A DNA stretch of 64,000 nt, taken from positions 372,001 to 436,000 of the forward strand of contig CAXHTR010000008.1 of assembly GCA_964019655.1 (NCBI GenBank). The letters are read 5' to 3'. Origin of the DNA: Perkinsela sp. pyNocScin1. Lineage: Eukaryota; Euglenozoa; Kinetoplastea; Prokinetoplastida; Perkinselidae. Under the pieces are notes generated by a model. That model was not told the DNA's origin and ran no database searches. It saw only the letters and a list, made by a program, of their open reading frames with translations. The position numbers were made by a program, and so were the translations under genes. Positions 18,055 through 27,004 of the stretch are shown piece after piece; positions within the stretch are counted from its first letter, which is position 1; each line of letters starts with the position of its first letter.

Positions 18055-20742
18055 CTACTCGTTTTCAACGTACTTACCCGCCGCTTTCAGACTCGCAACG
18101 ATTCGCTCCCATGGCATCTTTGTTGGGTCAAGGTCGGCGTCAGTTTGAGGGATGGGCGGGAGGTCTTTGGAGATTTTTTCCATCGATGGCTTCTCTTGCG
18201 GCTCATCAGCGAGCTGAATGTTCTTTGGCTCAGTGGCGTTGATGTTATGGTCCCCGTGGCATGTGACACAGCCACGCCTACCAGGCCAATAGTGTACCAC
18301 TGAATTTTTATCACTCTTGGTGTTTGGATGGCGGGAGGCCTTCTTGAGTAAGGACGCGTGCCGGCGGTGAAGCTCTTTAGTTGAAAGCGGTGCTCGGACA
18401 GTATGAACAACGCTCTTGTGCGTCCGAACTCGGAGAATGACATCGTATGTGGGGGAATACAAAGTGATCCACCCTAGGCCATGAAAGTAAATATCAGCTT
18501 TTGGTTCTCGAACATTCTTTTCGCATTCGAAAAAGTACTTTTTCTTCTTCGAAAAGCCATCTGAAACCGTGTTGGGGTCATACGGTGGTGTAAGGATACC
18601 TCCTACATGCTGGCGCCACATATCCTCCGAAATTGCTGTAGGGCACCGGACGTGCGTAACATTCGGTGACAGGTAAAGGCCAATGAGAAGGCCTGATGGG
18701 TGGCAATCAATGATGTCGATGGAAATGAGTCCACTGAGAAAAAGGGTGAATCCCGGTGCCATTTTGTAGTATTTAACAAGAAAGCGTCTCTTCGGCGAGG
18801 CGCACTGTGCCTGCTCTCGTAAGTTCAAAACTGTGCCATGCTGCCATTCTGGAATAACACCCGGTGTGTCGTACAGAGTGATATTGTTCCGATCAGAAGT
18901 GAGCGGAATACCCACCATACGAATCGTTGTGCCCGGTACTGGAGACGCTGTGACAACTTTATTCGCTTTCGTTTTTGATAAACCGGACCGCACATGGGGT
19001 ATATCTGTCGGTGACTGAAACGGTGGAATCTTCCACTCCCATTGAATCTGTGACGTCCCATCGGGCCTGACCACTGTGTAGTACTCCTTGTATGCGTCGG
19101 GGTGTGGTGGAACCCGCCTAGAGAACTCTTTAGCCAAAGCATTCAGAATAGACGACTTTCCAACATTCGTACAGCCAACAAGATAGGCATTTTGAGGACG
19201 TCCAGCTCGTGAAAACGTGAGATTAGTCAATTGCTCGATCTTTTCAGCAAGCTCTCGTATATACCAGCCCCTGGCAGCCGAAACAACGACAATATCTTTC
19301 AGATTATGGAGGGGGAACTTGTATGCTTTTAGCTGGTCATGGATCCATGCGCGATAAAAGCCGTGTGAAACCCTTGATACTATTGCTTCAGCGTGCTTGA
19401 ATTCCATCTTATGCTTCTGCACTTTATCGAGCTTGTTCGCGACGATGAGTATGGGGTTGTTCATGGTGATTAGGCTCTGTATATTTTTGATGACTGTTGC
19501 TCCAAAGTCGAAAAGGTCCACGACAAGGATGAACAATCCACGCTCGTCGCGAAGCGCTGACAGCTGTTTGCGAAAATCAGGTGCAGACATCACAGTATCT
19601 TCTGTTGATGTGCGGAAGTTTTGCAGGGCTCTGCACCTGCAGCATACAGCCGGTTTCAGCTTGTCTACATAGAAAGCGTTGAATTCGTCCTGAGTCATGA
19701 AGTCCAGCCATTCATCACCATACTCCTTGCCATTCGTAGACCAGTGGCAAAATAGTCGATATCTACGTTCTGCATACTCTGTCCTATTCTTGACGATGCA
19801 GCTATAGCGAACTACCCACTTATGTATCATCTCATGCGTCAAAAAGCCAAAGTCTGATTCGTTCTCGTCCTGAAAAATGGCACCACAGCCAGGGCATGGG
19901 TCAATGCCAAGTGCCGGTATACCGAATTCTGGAACATGATATGCAAGCAAACTTGCCTTTTCCTCCTTCATTCGATCAAATTCAGCATTTGGTACAGCAT
20001 CGATTCTAGACTTTCCCTTCCAATAAGCAAAGCCACGATCAAACTCTGTTCTCATTTTTCCGAGCTTGTTTGTCCGAGCGAATTCATCATTTTCTTGATC
20101 AGTAGGCATTAATACACCTTCTTTATACTGTTTTTCAAGTTCTGCGAGATTTTTCGGTACTGAAGTTTCACCATCTTCCGATAATGTTACGATTTTGTTG
20201 TACAATGTATTCAAACGTTGGCTCATTCCTTGTGCTTCCGATTTTTGCTTTTCGCTCATAAGATAATATTCCATTCCATCTGGTACAATTCCATTTTCAT
20301 TCATGGGCAGCGAAACTTTGCTTTCCGGTACCAAGGATTCGGGATTCTGGGCGCTTAGGGCATTCATTGACGAATCCTTTAGTAAATGATGGTCATGCTT
20401 CGGGGAAATGTCAGTATTCCCATGTGGGAGCATATTTACATGCGACTGGTAAATCGCCAGCTTCTTCTTGTTCTGTTCGATGGATTGCATTAATTCATTG
20501 AGTGGCTTCTCGCTATTTGAATCTTTGTCCTGCTGAAAGAAAGTGAAAGCATCCTTGAAGTGATGGTCTTCTTCTCCGGTAGCACTAGTGTGCATAAAAG
20601 GGATGTGGACCGAAGCTTCTTCTGTTGGAGCAGTGAATTTGTGGCTGTTTTCAAGGAAAGTTATGCCATTGACAGACTTTTGCGAACGGATTTTCTTTTT
20701 ACCCCCTGAGAGTCTAGCAAGAGCATTTAGTGAGCAGCGCAT
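18055..20742 (-). CDS. NOA1: YqeH/NOA1-type circularly permuted GTPase, probably mitochondrial (895 aa)
   Basis: ATG 20742 begins MRCSLNALARLSGGKKKIR, a presequence-like N-terminus. After a long hydrophilic region (about 30-270) a treble-clef zinc site appears: CPGCGAIFQ (283-291) and CCRC (367-370), with an insertion between the pairs. The G motifs come in permuted order, all intact: NKLD (436-439), SAA (488-490), GCTNVGKSS (523-531), then PVPGTT and DTPG. That combination defines YqeH (bacterial 30S assembly) and its mitochondrial form NOA1, so a role in mitoribosomal small-subunit assembly is likely. At 895 residues it is far longer than bacterial YqeH (about 370) because of N- and C-terminal extensions; a C-terminal segment with CVTCH is additional. 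It is the first gene of the minus block, just upstream of the dead GNL3L-like GTPase. Confidence 0.87.
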   Translation of the reverse strand: MRCSLNALARLSGGKKKIRSQKSVNGITFLENSHKFTAPTEEASVHIPFMHTSATGEEDHHFKDAFTFFQQDKDSNSEKPLNELMQSIEQNKKKLAIYQSHVNMLPHGNTDISPKHDHHLLKDSSMNALSAQNPESLVPESKVSLPMNENGIVPDGMEYYLMSEKQKSEAQGMSQRLNTLYNKIVTLSEDGETSVPKNLAELEKQYKEGVLMPTDQENDEFARTNKLGKMRTEFDRGFAYWKGKSRIDAVPNAEFDRMKEEKASLLAYHVPEFGIPALGIDPCPGCGAIFQDENESDFGFLTHEMIHKWVVRYSCIVKNRTEYAERRYRLFCHWSTNGKEYGDEWLDFMTQDEFNAFYVDKLKPAVCCRCRALQNFRTSTEDTVMSAPDFRKQLSALRDERGLFILVVDLFDFGATVIKNIQSLITMNNPILIVANKLDKVQKHKMEFKHAEAIVSRVSHGFYRAWIHDQLKAYKFPLHNLKDIVVVSAARGWYIRELAEKIEQLTNLTFSRAGRPQNAYLVGCTNVGKSSILNALAKEFSRRVPPHPDAYKEYYTVVRPDGTSQIQWEWKIPPFQSPTDIPHVRSGLSKTKANKVVTASPVPGTTIRMVGIPLTSDRNNITLYDTPGVIPEWQHGTVLNLREQAQCASPKRRFLVKYYKMAPGFTLFLSGLISIDIIDCHPSGLLIGLYLSPNVTHVRCPTAISEDMWRQHVGGILTPPYDPNTVSDGFSKKKKYFFECEKNVREPKADIYFHGLGWITLYSPTYDVILRVRTHKSVVHTVRAPLSTKELHRRHASLLKKASRHPNTKSDKNSVVHYWPGRRGCVTCHGDHNINATEPKNIQLADEPQEKPSMEKISKDLPPIPQTDADLDPTKMPWERIVASLKAAGKYVENE

Positions 20743-21637
20743 TCATAGAAATAGATTATATGCAAATTATAATGCATTGAGTTAAGTTATGATCTAAGAA
20801 TCTTATGTAAATTCTGGCTAGAATGACTGATACTCAAGTCCACATATCTATGTCGTGGCCACAGAGCATTTAGCACAGAAACACTACTATTCCAATGATA
20901 ATGACATCAATTTGCTATCTATCAGAGCGAAGTTTTATTACCGCCAATTCATGCTTCTAAAATCCGAATTAAACGAGAATCCCAATGAAGATCAACTTCT
21001 TTCCTACAGATCGAATTTCTCTCACAAATATTTACGTGAACGGTGCCTCTGGGAATAAGCACATTACGTAGTGTCCACGGATAACTTTAAGTTATAATGC
21101 GTTGCAATTACGGAAGTTGATAACATTAGAAGACCTTTTTAAATACCTCACGACAGTGTTAACTCCCACTCATTACATTGTTGAGGAATTTGCTGACGAT
21201 ATTTTGCATACTTAGGGAAGACAGGACATTGGATTTCTCTAGATTTTCGTAGAAAGCGGCAAATATCATGTGAAGTCACTTCCCGATGATGACATGCTAG
21301 AGTACATGAAAAGACATCTTCTGTGCGGGGCGGGATGAGAGGCTGGATCGGCTTGTAAATCATTGTGGAGGTCGTGCGTGGCAATACGCATATTCATCCA
21401 ATTGCTACGTAGCTAGGCTCATGGGGAAGTAGCAAAATAATATCGTGCAGATACATAAGCAGCAAGTGGAAGCAATAAGCGGCGTATTCCATTTGCATGA
21501 TGGAAAATAACAAACCCCATCTTTGCCTCCTAATACGAGTCAGTAGATAGCGCCAAGTTAAGAAAGAATAAAAGTTTGATCACGGATTCCTTTGCACGTG
21601 CGGATTACTGTACTAACGTATAATATGAATTTGAATA
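20743..21637. promoter_or_regulatory. Divergent strand-switch region, 895 bp
   Basis: The longest gene-free stretch, between the NOA1-like minus gene and the mS41-like plus gene. It is AT-rich. It contains an ATG-less open frame at 20831-21058 that reads protein-like, and a TACTAAC sequence about 25 bases before ATG 21638. No tRNA or long GT tract is seen. By analogy with kinetoplastids it is a candidate transcription start region for both flanking blocks. Confidence 0.5.
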
Positions 21638-22252
21638 ATGCTTAATGCTTTCCGCAAGCCTTTGTCGCACGATGTACTGCAGCCTCGGCTAATCCTCTCG
21701 CAGAAATGTCGAAAAAGTCGCAATGCGTTTAAGATATACAGATACAGCTACATTCCAGACCCACGAAAATTTGCTCCAATAGAAGCTACTGCAGATGAAG
21801 AGCTTTTTCCGAGGCCTTTGCGGCCTCCGCATGCAGAGGTTCCCGATGTAGCAACGTTTCTTCAGCGCATCAGCACGCGCCGAACGCTGAGATGCATGGA
21901 GTACGCTTCTGTTTTTCGTGACTGGGAGCATTTGATGACGATTACATGGAAGGAAATGCGGATGCAAGGAATTCCGAACAACGTCAGAATGCACATACTG
22001 AATTGGCAAGAAAGATATCGTAGAGGAGATTTGCCAATGGATGTAGATTCATCCGCAAGTGATGAGTTCTGGGAACCATATTATGCTCGTGGAGAAAAGG
22101 GAAATCAAACACTCTTCCCCGAGATGCCGGAGAACTATAGACCACATCAGCAGGGAATAGCTTCGAGGCCCATCAAAGACCTCCAAGAAGCAAATAAAAA
22201 ACCTGAATGGGCAATAAAAGAAGAGACTCGGTTGAGAAGCGCAACAGACTGA
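21638..22252 (+). CDS. mS41-like mitochondrial ribosomal protein with IGR-type domain (204 aa)
   Basis: ATG 21638. The N-terminus is basic and Arg/Lys/Ser-rich without early acids, fitting mitochondrial import. Residues about 70-133 fit the IGR domain of mS41/Fyv4: VATFLQRIS (the IGR position reads IST), WEHLMTITWKEMRMQGIP, and RMHILNWQERYRRG, the family's K-E-x-GI-P...RR-x-IL-x-W-x-x-x-Y-x-x-G pattern. mS41 is a SAM-like-fold protein of the mitochondrial small subunit. The C-terminal 70 residues are hydrophilic and family-unrelated. It opens the plus block that ends at 30309. Confidence 0.7.
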   Translation: MLNAFRKPLSHDVLQPRLILSQKCRKSRNAFKIYRYSYIPDPRKFAPIEATADEELFPRPLRPPHAEVPDVATFLQRISTRRTLRCMEYASVFRDWEHLMTITWKEMRMQGIPNNVRMHILNWQERYRRGDLPMDVDSSASDEFWEPYYARGEKGNQTLFPEMPENYRPHQQGIASRPIKDLQEANKKPEWAIKEETRLRSATD

Positions 22253-22425
22253 CGTGTGGTATTCTGCGTTACCCCCTCTCGCTCTATTTTTGCTGCAAGA
22301 AGCGTTGATGCAGAGCCTTGATCATGAGTAAAGAAGTTGAAATTTTTCGTCATCATCGTGATGATGCGTTTAATACTGATCACTTTAGGAGATAATGTCA
22401 TTCATATCAATGTGTTAGCCAAACA

Positions 22426-24534
22426 ATGGGAAAAAGCTCATGTTTACCAGTTGATAATGCTCGGTCACAAATTCTTAGGGCTATATCGGAGAACCATGTG
22501 ACTGTTCTTGTTGGTGAAACTGGAAGCGGAAAGACAACGAAAATCCCTCAGTTTATTTTAGATAGCGGCTTGCTGAATGATCTTCAGAATCATCCTTCAT
22601 CAAAAGACAGTGAGATGAGAGCTCAAAACAATACCAAAAAGAACCCAATGATAGGTGTAACACAGCCTCGTCGTGTAGCTGCAATATCTATTGCGGGTCA
22701 TGTTGCAACCCAAAGGAAATCTGATGAGGTGGGCTACTGCGTACGCTTTGATGATACCTGCACTGCACAGACGCGCATTAAATTCATGACAGATGGTATT
22801 TTGCTTCGTGAAATTCACTCAGATCCGCTTTTGCTAAAGTATGGTGTGATCATTCTTGATGAAGCGCATGAAAGATCGGTGAATGGTGATATTCTCTTCT
22901 GCATGCTTAAGAATATCATTTCTCAAACTTCAAGGTTTCACGACCTAAAGATAGTCATCATGTCAGCATCTATGGATATTGACCATTTTACATCTTTCTG
23001 GAGAAGTCCTCAAGCCTCGTCGGCTTTTGGTGCTCATGGGCGTGCTCTTAAAGTTTCTTCGCTCCATGTGCGTGGCAGGGAGAATCCTGTCTCCATCAAA
23101 TACCTGACAGCGCCCATTCGAAACTATGTCCGAGGTGCTGTTGAAGTAAGTATGCAAATTATATTGATGGAAATCGCCGAATCTCCCATATCTCAGCAGC
23201 AAAAGTTGCCCCAGTCAAGCCAACAAAGCTCTGATATTCTCATATTCTGCACTGGCCAGCAAGAAATTGAAGAGGCATACAAGTTACTTTGCCACAAACG
23301 ATTGCTGATTCCAAAGTATCTTAGGAAGGTTGTCGACTTCATTCCTTTGAAGCTATACGGGGGTATGACCAAGGAGGAACAAGCCACTGTCGTGAGTTCT
23401 TCAGCTGAAATACCAAGTCATACAGCTCGAAAGATAATTGTGTCATCCAATATCGCGGAGACATCACTCACAATTCCAGGCGTTAGCTACGTTATTGACA
23501 CTGGTTTTGTAAAGCAAAAGTGGTACAATTCGAGCACAAACACAGAAGAACTTCGTATCGTACCAGTCAGCAAGGCGCAAGCTATCCAGCGAGCAGGCAG
23601 GGCTGGTCGGATAAGGGCCGGCACTTGCTATCGCCTTTATACCGAAGATTATTTTTGGAATGAAATGGAATCGTTCGCAAGACCAGAAATGACGCGTTGC
23701 TCTCCTCTGGGTGTGGTTCTTCACCTTAAGTCTATCGGTATAACAGATGTTCAGGCTTTCGACTTCATTGACCCACCAAGCCCTTCAGCTCTAGCTCGTG
23801 CTCTTGAAAACTTACATCTTATGTCTGCCATCGATCGCTGTGGAAAAATTACCGCTATTGGCAAATTGATGGCTCAAATTCCACTAGAGCCAATGGCTGC
23901 CCGAACACTAATTTGGGCAATGAAAAGTCGCTGTGCGAAAACCATCGAAATTGTTGCCACGATTTTATCGATGCTGAGTATCGACAGCATTTTTATGGAC
24001 AATTCAACCGAAGGCCATGCTGGTGAGAGTAGGTATTTGTCTGCCCGAAAACACTCTGTAGAAGGAGATCTTTACCTTTACTACGATCTACTTCTGCATT
24101 TTAGGAGGCTTGAAACCCATGAGCGTCGCCAGTGGTGCCGTATTGAGCACTTGCGCTATGCTGAAATGAACAAAGCGTTGAAGATTCGATCGCAGCTGTT
24201 GAACGAATCGCAGGGACTCGATTCATCAGTGCCGAGAGCACAGGCAACAGCTGTGAACATATCAGACACGTACAGAAATGTTCGAGAAGCATTTTGCGCC
24301 GGGTATTTTTCACAAGTTGCGTCGTGGGATGCGAAAAAACGATCGTACATTCACGTAGCTACCGGTGAGCACGTTCATCTCGTCCATACCTCTGTGCTGT
24401 CAGAATCCAAAGTCCGGCATGAGCTTGTTCTTTTCGGGTCATTGCTTCTTACGACAAAAAACTACATTCGCGATGTAATTGTTGTGTCGAAGGAAAATTT
24501 GGAAAATGTTATGAGCAGGAGCCTTCTCTCATAA
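22426..24534 (+). CDS. DEAH-box RNA helicase (DHX35/Prp-type, 702 aa)
   Basis: All DEAH motifs are present: GETGSGKTT (30-38), TQPRRVAA, DEAHER (145-150), SAS (180-182), SSNIAETSLTIPG, and QRAGRAGR (388-395). The helicase-associated winged-helix/ratchet region and a C-terminal OB-fold follow; the latter reads YIHVATGEHVHLV ... ELVLFGSLLLTTKNYIRDV, corresponding to the family's 'P-S-S-V-L' and 'T-x-K-x-Y-x-R-D' region. There is almost no N-terminal extension, so the length resembles DHX35 or DHX33 rather than Prp2/Prp16/Prp22. Such helicases remodel spliceosomes or pre-ribosomes; which one is not decidable here. ATG 22426 is the first in-frame start; the gap to the upstream gene is 173 bases. 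Confidence 0.9.
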   Translation: MGKSSCLPVDNARSQILRAISENHVTVLVGETGSGKTTKIPQFILDSGLLNDLQNHPSSKDSEMRAQNNTKKNPMIGVTQPRRVAAISIAGHVATQRKSDEVGYCVRFDDTCTAQTRIKFMTDGILLREIHSDPLLLKYGVIILDEAHERSVNGDILFCMLKNIISQTSRFHDLKIVIMSASMDIDHFTSFWRSPQASSAFGAHGRALKVSSLHVRGRENPVSIKYLTAPIRNYVRGAVEVSMQIILMEIAESPISQQQKLPQSSQQSSDILIFCTGQQEIEEAYKLLCHKRLLIPKYLRKVVDFIPLKLYGGMTKEEQATVVSSSAEIPSHTARKIIVSSNIAETSLTIPGVSYVIDTGFVKQKWYNSSTNTEELRIVPVSKAQAIQRAGRAGRIRAGTCYRLYTEDYFWNEMESFARPEMTRCSPLGVVLHLKSIGITDVQAFDFIDPPSPSALARALENLHLMSAIDRCGKITAIGKLMAQIPLEPMAARTLIWAMKSRCAKTIEIVATILSMLSIDSIFMDNSTEGHAGESRYLSARKHSVEGDLYLYYDLLLHFRRLETHERRQWCRIEHLRYAEMNKALKIRSQLLNESQGLDSSVPRAQATAVNISDTYRNVREAFCAGYFSQVASWDAKKRSYIHVATGEHVHLVHTSVLSESKVRHELVLFGSLLLTTKNYIRDVIVVSKENLENVMSRSLLS

Positions 24535-24657
24535 TCTCGTGTAGATTGTGCGTAAGCTTGATATCCTCAAGTTTACTTGCCTTACTTTCATATTATCTGA
24601 ACATATTATGCTTTATCACAGGCTCTTGTGCCATTGATAGGACTACGTGAAACTAGT

Positions 24658-25788
24658 ATGGTGTTCAGTAAGCTGTTAAAATGGGCCATTGAAGCGTATT
24701 TCAAGATAAAAATCGAAAAGTTTTCCGCCAATATACTCGATCGCTCTGTGCATTTCGAAGGTATTGGTCTTACGAAAGAAATTTCGCTTATATCGTCGTG
24801 TCAGCTAATTTCTTGCAATGCTGAGAGTATCTGTGCTTGCATCACGAGAGGTTCGCGCGGGCGGTTAGAGGCCACAGTCAGCCACTTACGTTTTAGCTTA
24901 CAGGTTAAAGATTTTGATATTCTCACACAGTCTATGAAAAACCTTCAGTGCTTGAGTCCAGACATTTCATATCTGAGCTTGTTTCTTTCACAATATTTTT
25001 TCCAGGCCCTCGGTAGTTTTGACTGCACTTTCCGAGATATTTCCATAGACATCGCAGGCCGGGGAAAGCAAACAATATCGATCGCACATGCCTGCCTGAG
25101 CCGGGAGGTCCCTTGTGGAACAGCAAAGGTCCACTTCTCTGATATAAGCATAACGTCGAGGAATGCCATTGTTGGCGATGTCAAAGTGCATGTCGCACAA
25201 TGGGCAACCACAGTATCAAACGAAAAGTATGCTTCATGCATAAAAAAAATGAAAATCATGTCTTCTGAGCTTGGAGCAATCATCTTGCCGTCGGCGAAGT
25301 TTGTTATTGCCAAAACGCTCATGGCAGTCAACGTTCGATCGCTCTCAATCAATATTCTTGATTCGGCGAGAGCATTAAACGAAATATCAAAGTATACTCC
25401 AGTGGCAAAACTAGATCACTGGAGTTTTATGAAGAAGAAATTGCTGGTTTTCATAGGTTGCTTTCGTCTGAGCTGTGGGGCTTCAGAAGCTATTTTTGAG
25501 AAGATTTTCGCTGCGCACAGTAAAGCGCTGAGTGTAATCTACTGCCGGAAAGCGCTCTATGAATCTAGTTATGTTCAAAACTGCTTGCTGCAGCACACGC
25601 CAGTCAAAGCTTCTCGCTTCAATCGCCCGCGCTGCTTCATCGAGCAATTTTACCTCTCAAAAGAAGGGGCTTCGGTGGTGGCAGAGCAATCAAATCAGCT
25701 TTCCGAAAATCTTCAAAAGATTTTACCGACGCGATGCTTGCTTTCCGAGGTCGATTACAAGGTTCTTCATCTCCATCTTGTTGACTGA
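24658..25788 (+). CDS. Short chorein-N/RBG-like protein (376 aa), tentative
   Basis: The first ATG after a good acceptor (TTTATCACAG, AG at 24620-24621) is 24658; the in-frame GTG upstream is ignored. The N-terminus MVFSKLLKWAIEAYFKIKI then KFSANILDRSVHFEGIGL resembles the opening of chorein-N domains of bridge-like lipid-transfer proteins (VPS13, ATG2, BLTP3): an amphipathic helix followed by beta strands with a G-x-x-x-L-x-x-x-x-L turn. The remainder is beta-rich with alternating hydrophobic residues. VPS13-type proteins exceed 1000 residues, whereas this one ends at 376, so it is either a minimal member or unrelated. No catalytic motif or membrane span was found. Confidence 0.7.
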   Translation: MVFSKLLKWAIEAYFKIKIEKFSANILDRSVHFEGIGLTKEISLISSCQLISCNAESICACITRGSRGRLEATVSHLRFSLQVKDFDILTQSMKNLQCLSPDISYLSLFLSQYFFQALGSFDCTFRDISIDIAGRGKQTISIAHACLSREVPCGTAKVHFSDISITSRNAIVGDVKVHVAQWATTVSNEKYASCIKKMKIMSSELGAIILPSAKFVIAKTLMAVNVRSLSINILDSARALNEISKYTPVAKLDHWSFMKKKLLVFIGCFRLSCGASEAIFEKIFAAHSKALSVIYCRKALYESSYVQNCLLQHTPVKASRFNRPRCFIEQFYLSKEGASVVAEQSNQLSENLQKILPTRCLLSEVDYKVLHLHLVD

Positions 25789-25873
25789 ACTAGTTTGCAT
25801 GTAAGAGAAATGGTTTTTTGCTAACCTATCACTGGTTATCTTTTATTCATTATCTATACACATCGAATGCAGC

Positions 25874-26359
25874 ATGCACGAGGTTCATCTTGAAAAAAAC
25901 TTCTCTACAGACGTGGAATCTTCGCCCAAACCACTTTCCGAGAAACGAGTCGAGATACCTACCAAGCATCGACTGCTCGACTTCTTTGCATCTCTAACGA
26001 CAATAGCTGTGTGTGCAGGTATACTGTTCTGGCTTGAGGTGCACAGCGCACCGAAGCACCCTGCCGTGCGAAGCTCAATTTTTCTCTTGTTTATACTGTC
26101 ATGCATTTCCTTTATCGGCGTAGGCGTCTACTTGACCTACTTTGTCGAGGCGGCGTATGGACCAGAGTACGAAAAGTCGCACCAGAAATTTATCGAGTTC
26201 GGCGCAGCTTCTTTCTTTGCCGCCTTTGTTTCTTCCATGGTCGCACTGTGGCCAGCCTATGGGCTGTGGACGCTCCTACTGAGCCCTACTGTTCTAACGC
26301 TCCTTGTTCGTATCGTCACGATCGTTCCGTCAAAGTGGCGCTCGGAATTCACGCTGTGA
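25874..26359 (+). CDS. TMEM128-like four-span membrane protein (161 aa)
   Basis: ATG 25874 lies one base after GAATGCAG. Four hydrophobic segments fall at about 42-62, 68-92, 108-127 and 130-152. The third and fourth (ASFFAAFVSSMVALWPAYGL, then LLLSPTVL) fit the TMEM128 pattern T-A-S-F-x-A-A...ALW...TP-x-LL, and length and topology agree with that family (about 165 aa). TMEM128 is an endomembrane protein of unknown function. The N-terminal 38 residues are hydrophilic and cytosolic-looking. Confidence 0.65.
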   Translation: MHEVHLEKNFSTDVESSPKPLSEKRVEIPTKHRLLDFFASLTTIAVCAGILFWLEVHSAPKHPAVRSSIFLLFILSCISFIGVGVYLTYFVEAAYGPEYEKSHQKFIEFGAASFFAAFVSSMVALWPAYGLWTLLLSPTVLTLLVRIVTIVPSKWRSEFTL

Positions 26360-26433
26360 GGATGCTTTGCATGTAGGTCTCGTTGTGATCAATTTCAATT
26401 TACCCTGATTGCAAAATTTCTCTGTTAGCTTAA

Positions 26434-26919
26434 ATGGACTACGACAGGGGAGACGTGGCAAGTGAGGCCTCAATCAGCTCACCTGGGCTCGAAAGTATAG
26501 CCGATGCAGATTTCAATTCGCCCAGTCTCAGCGCTTTGGACCCGAACGACATGGACAAGAACCCACACCTCGACGATGACGCCATGAAGGACGACTTCAA
26601 GCTCATCCCCGCGCACGCGAAGCACTCATCACACGTCATGTCGGAGCGCGTTACGACGCCCTTTCTCACAAGGTTTGAGCGGGCCAGGCTTCTCGGCACG
26701 CGCGCCCTGCAGATCTCGATGAATGCGCCAGTCCTTGTGCCTCTCGAGGGAGAGATGGACCCGCTCCAGATAGCGCTCAAAGAACTCCAGTATAAAGTCA
26801 TCCCTATCAAGATTCGGCGCTACCTCCCCGACGGCTCCTTCGAGGACTGGTCGCTCGACGAGCTCGAGGTGGACATGGAGCGCGCGCTTGATGACCGCTA
26901 CGTTGTCAATACTGCGTAG
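26434..26919 (+). CDS. RPB6: RNA polymerase common subunit RPB6/RPABC2 (161 aa)
   Basis: The C-terminal half is unmistakable: [40 protein letters not shown], and [19 protein letters not shown] are the RPB6/omega core. The N-terminal 70 residues are acidic and disordered, as in eukaryotic RPB6. RPB6 is shared by RNA polymerases I, II and III and stabilises the clamp and largest subunit. ATG 26434 is preceded by TTTCTCTGTTAG (AG at 26427-26428), one of the clearest trans-splice acceptors in the window. Kinetoplastids often carry two RPB6 isoforms; only one is seen here. Confidence 0.97.
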   Translation: MDYDRGDVASEASISSPGLESIADADFNSPSLSALDPNDMDKNPHLDDDAMKDDFKLIPAHAKHSSHVMSERVTTPFLTRFERARLLGTRALQISMNAPVLVPLEGEMDPLQIALKELQYKVIPIKIRRYLPDGSFEDWSLDELEVDMERALDDRYVVNTA

Positions 26920-27004
26920 ATCCAGTGTTCAGTTTCTCTCTTTTCTATGATACTGCACCCTTTGAACGCGCACGTCTACAGTACAATGAGCTGCTCGCCA
27001 CACG

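Noticed and set aside
18018-18068. Upstream starts (TTG 18068, ATG 18053) for the GNL3L-like gene
   Set aside because: They overlap or abut the NOA1 stop and precede the likely acceptor CTCATAG; the family-typical N-terminus begins at 17978.
21612-21618. TACTAAC as branch point of an intron or trans-splice site
   Set aside because: The nearest downstream AG lies after ATG 21638 and would remove the start of the mS41-like protein; one heptamer is weak evidence.
20743-21637. tRNA or snRNA genes in the divergent gap
   Set aside because: No A-box/B-box pair, GGTTCRA motif or U6-like sequence was found on either strand by eye.
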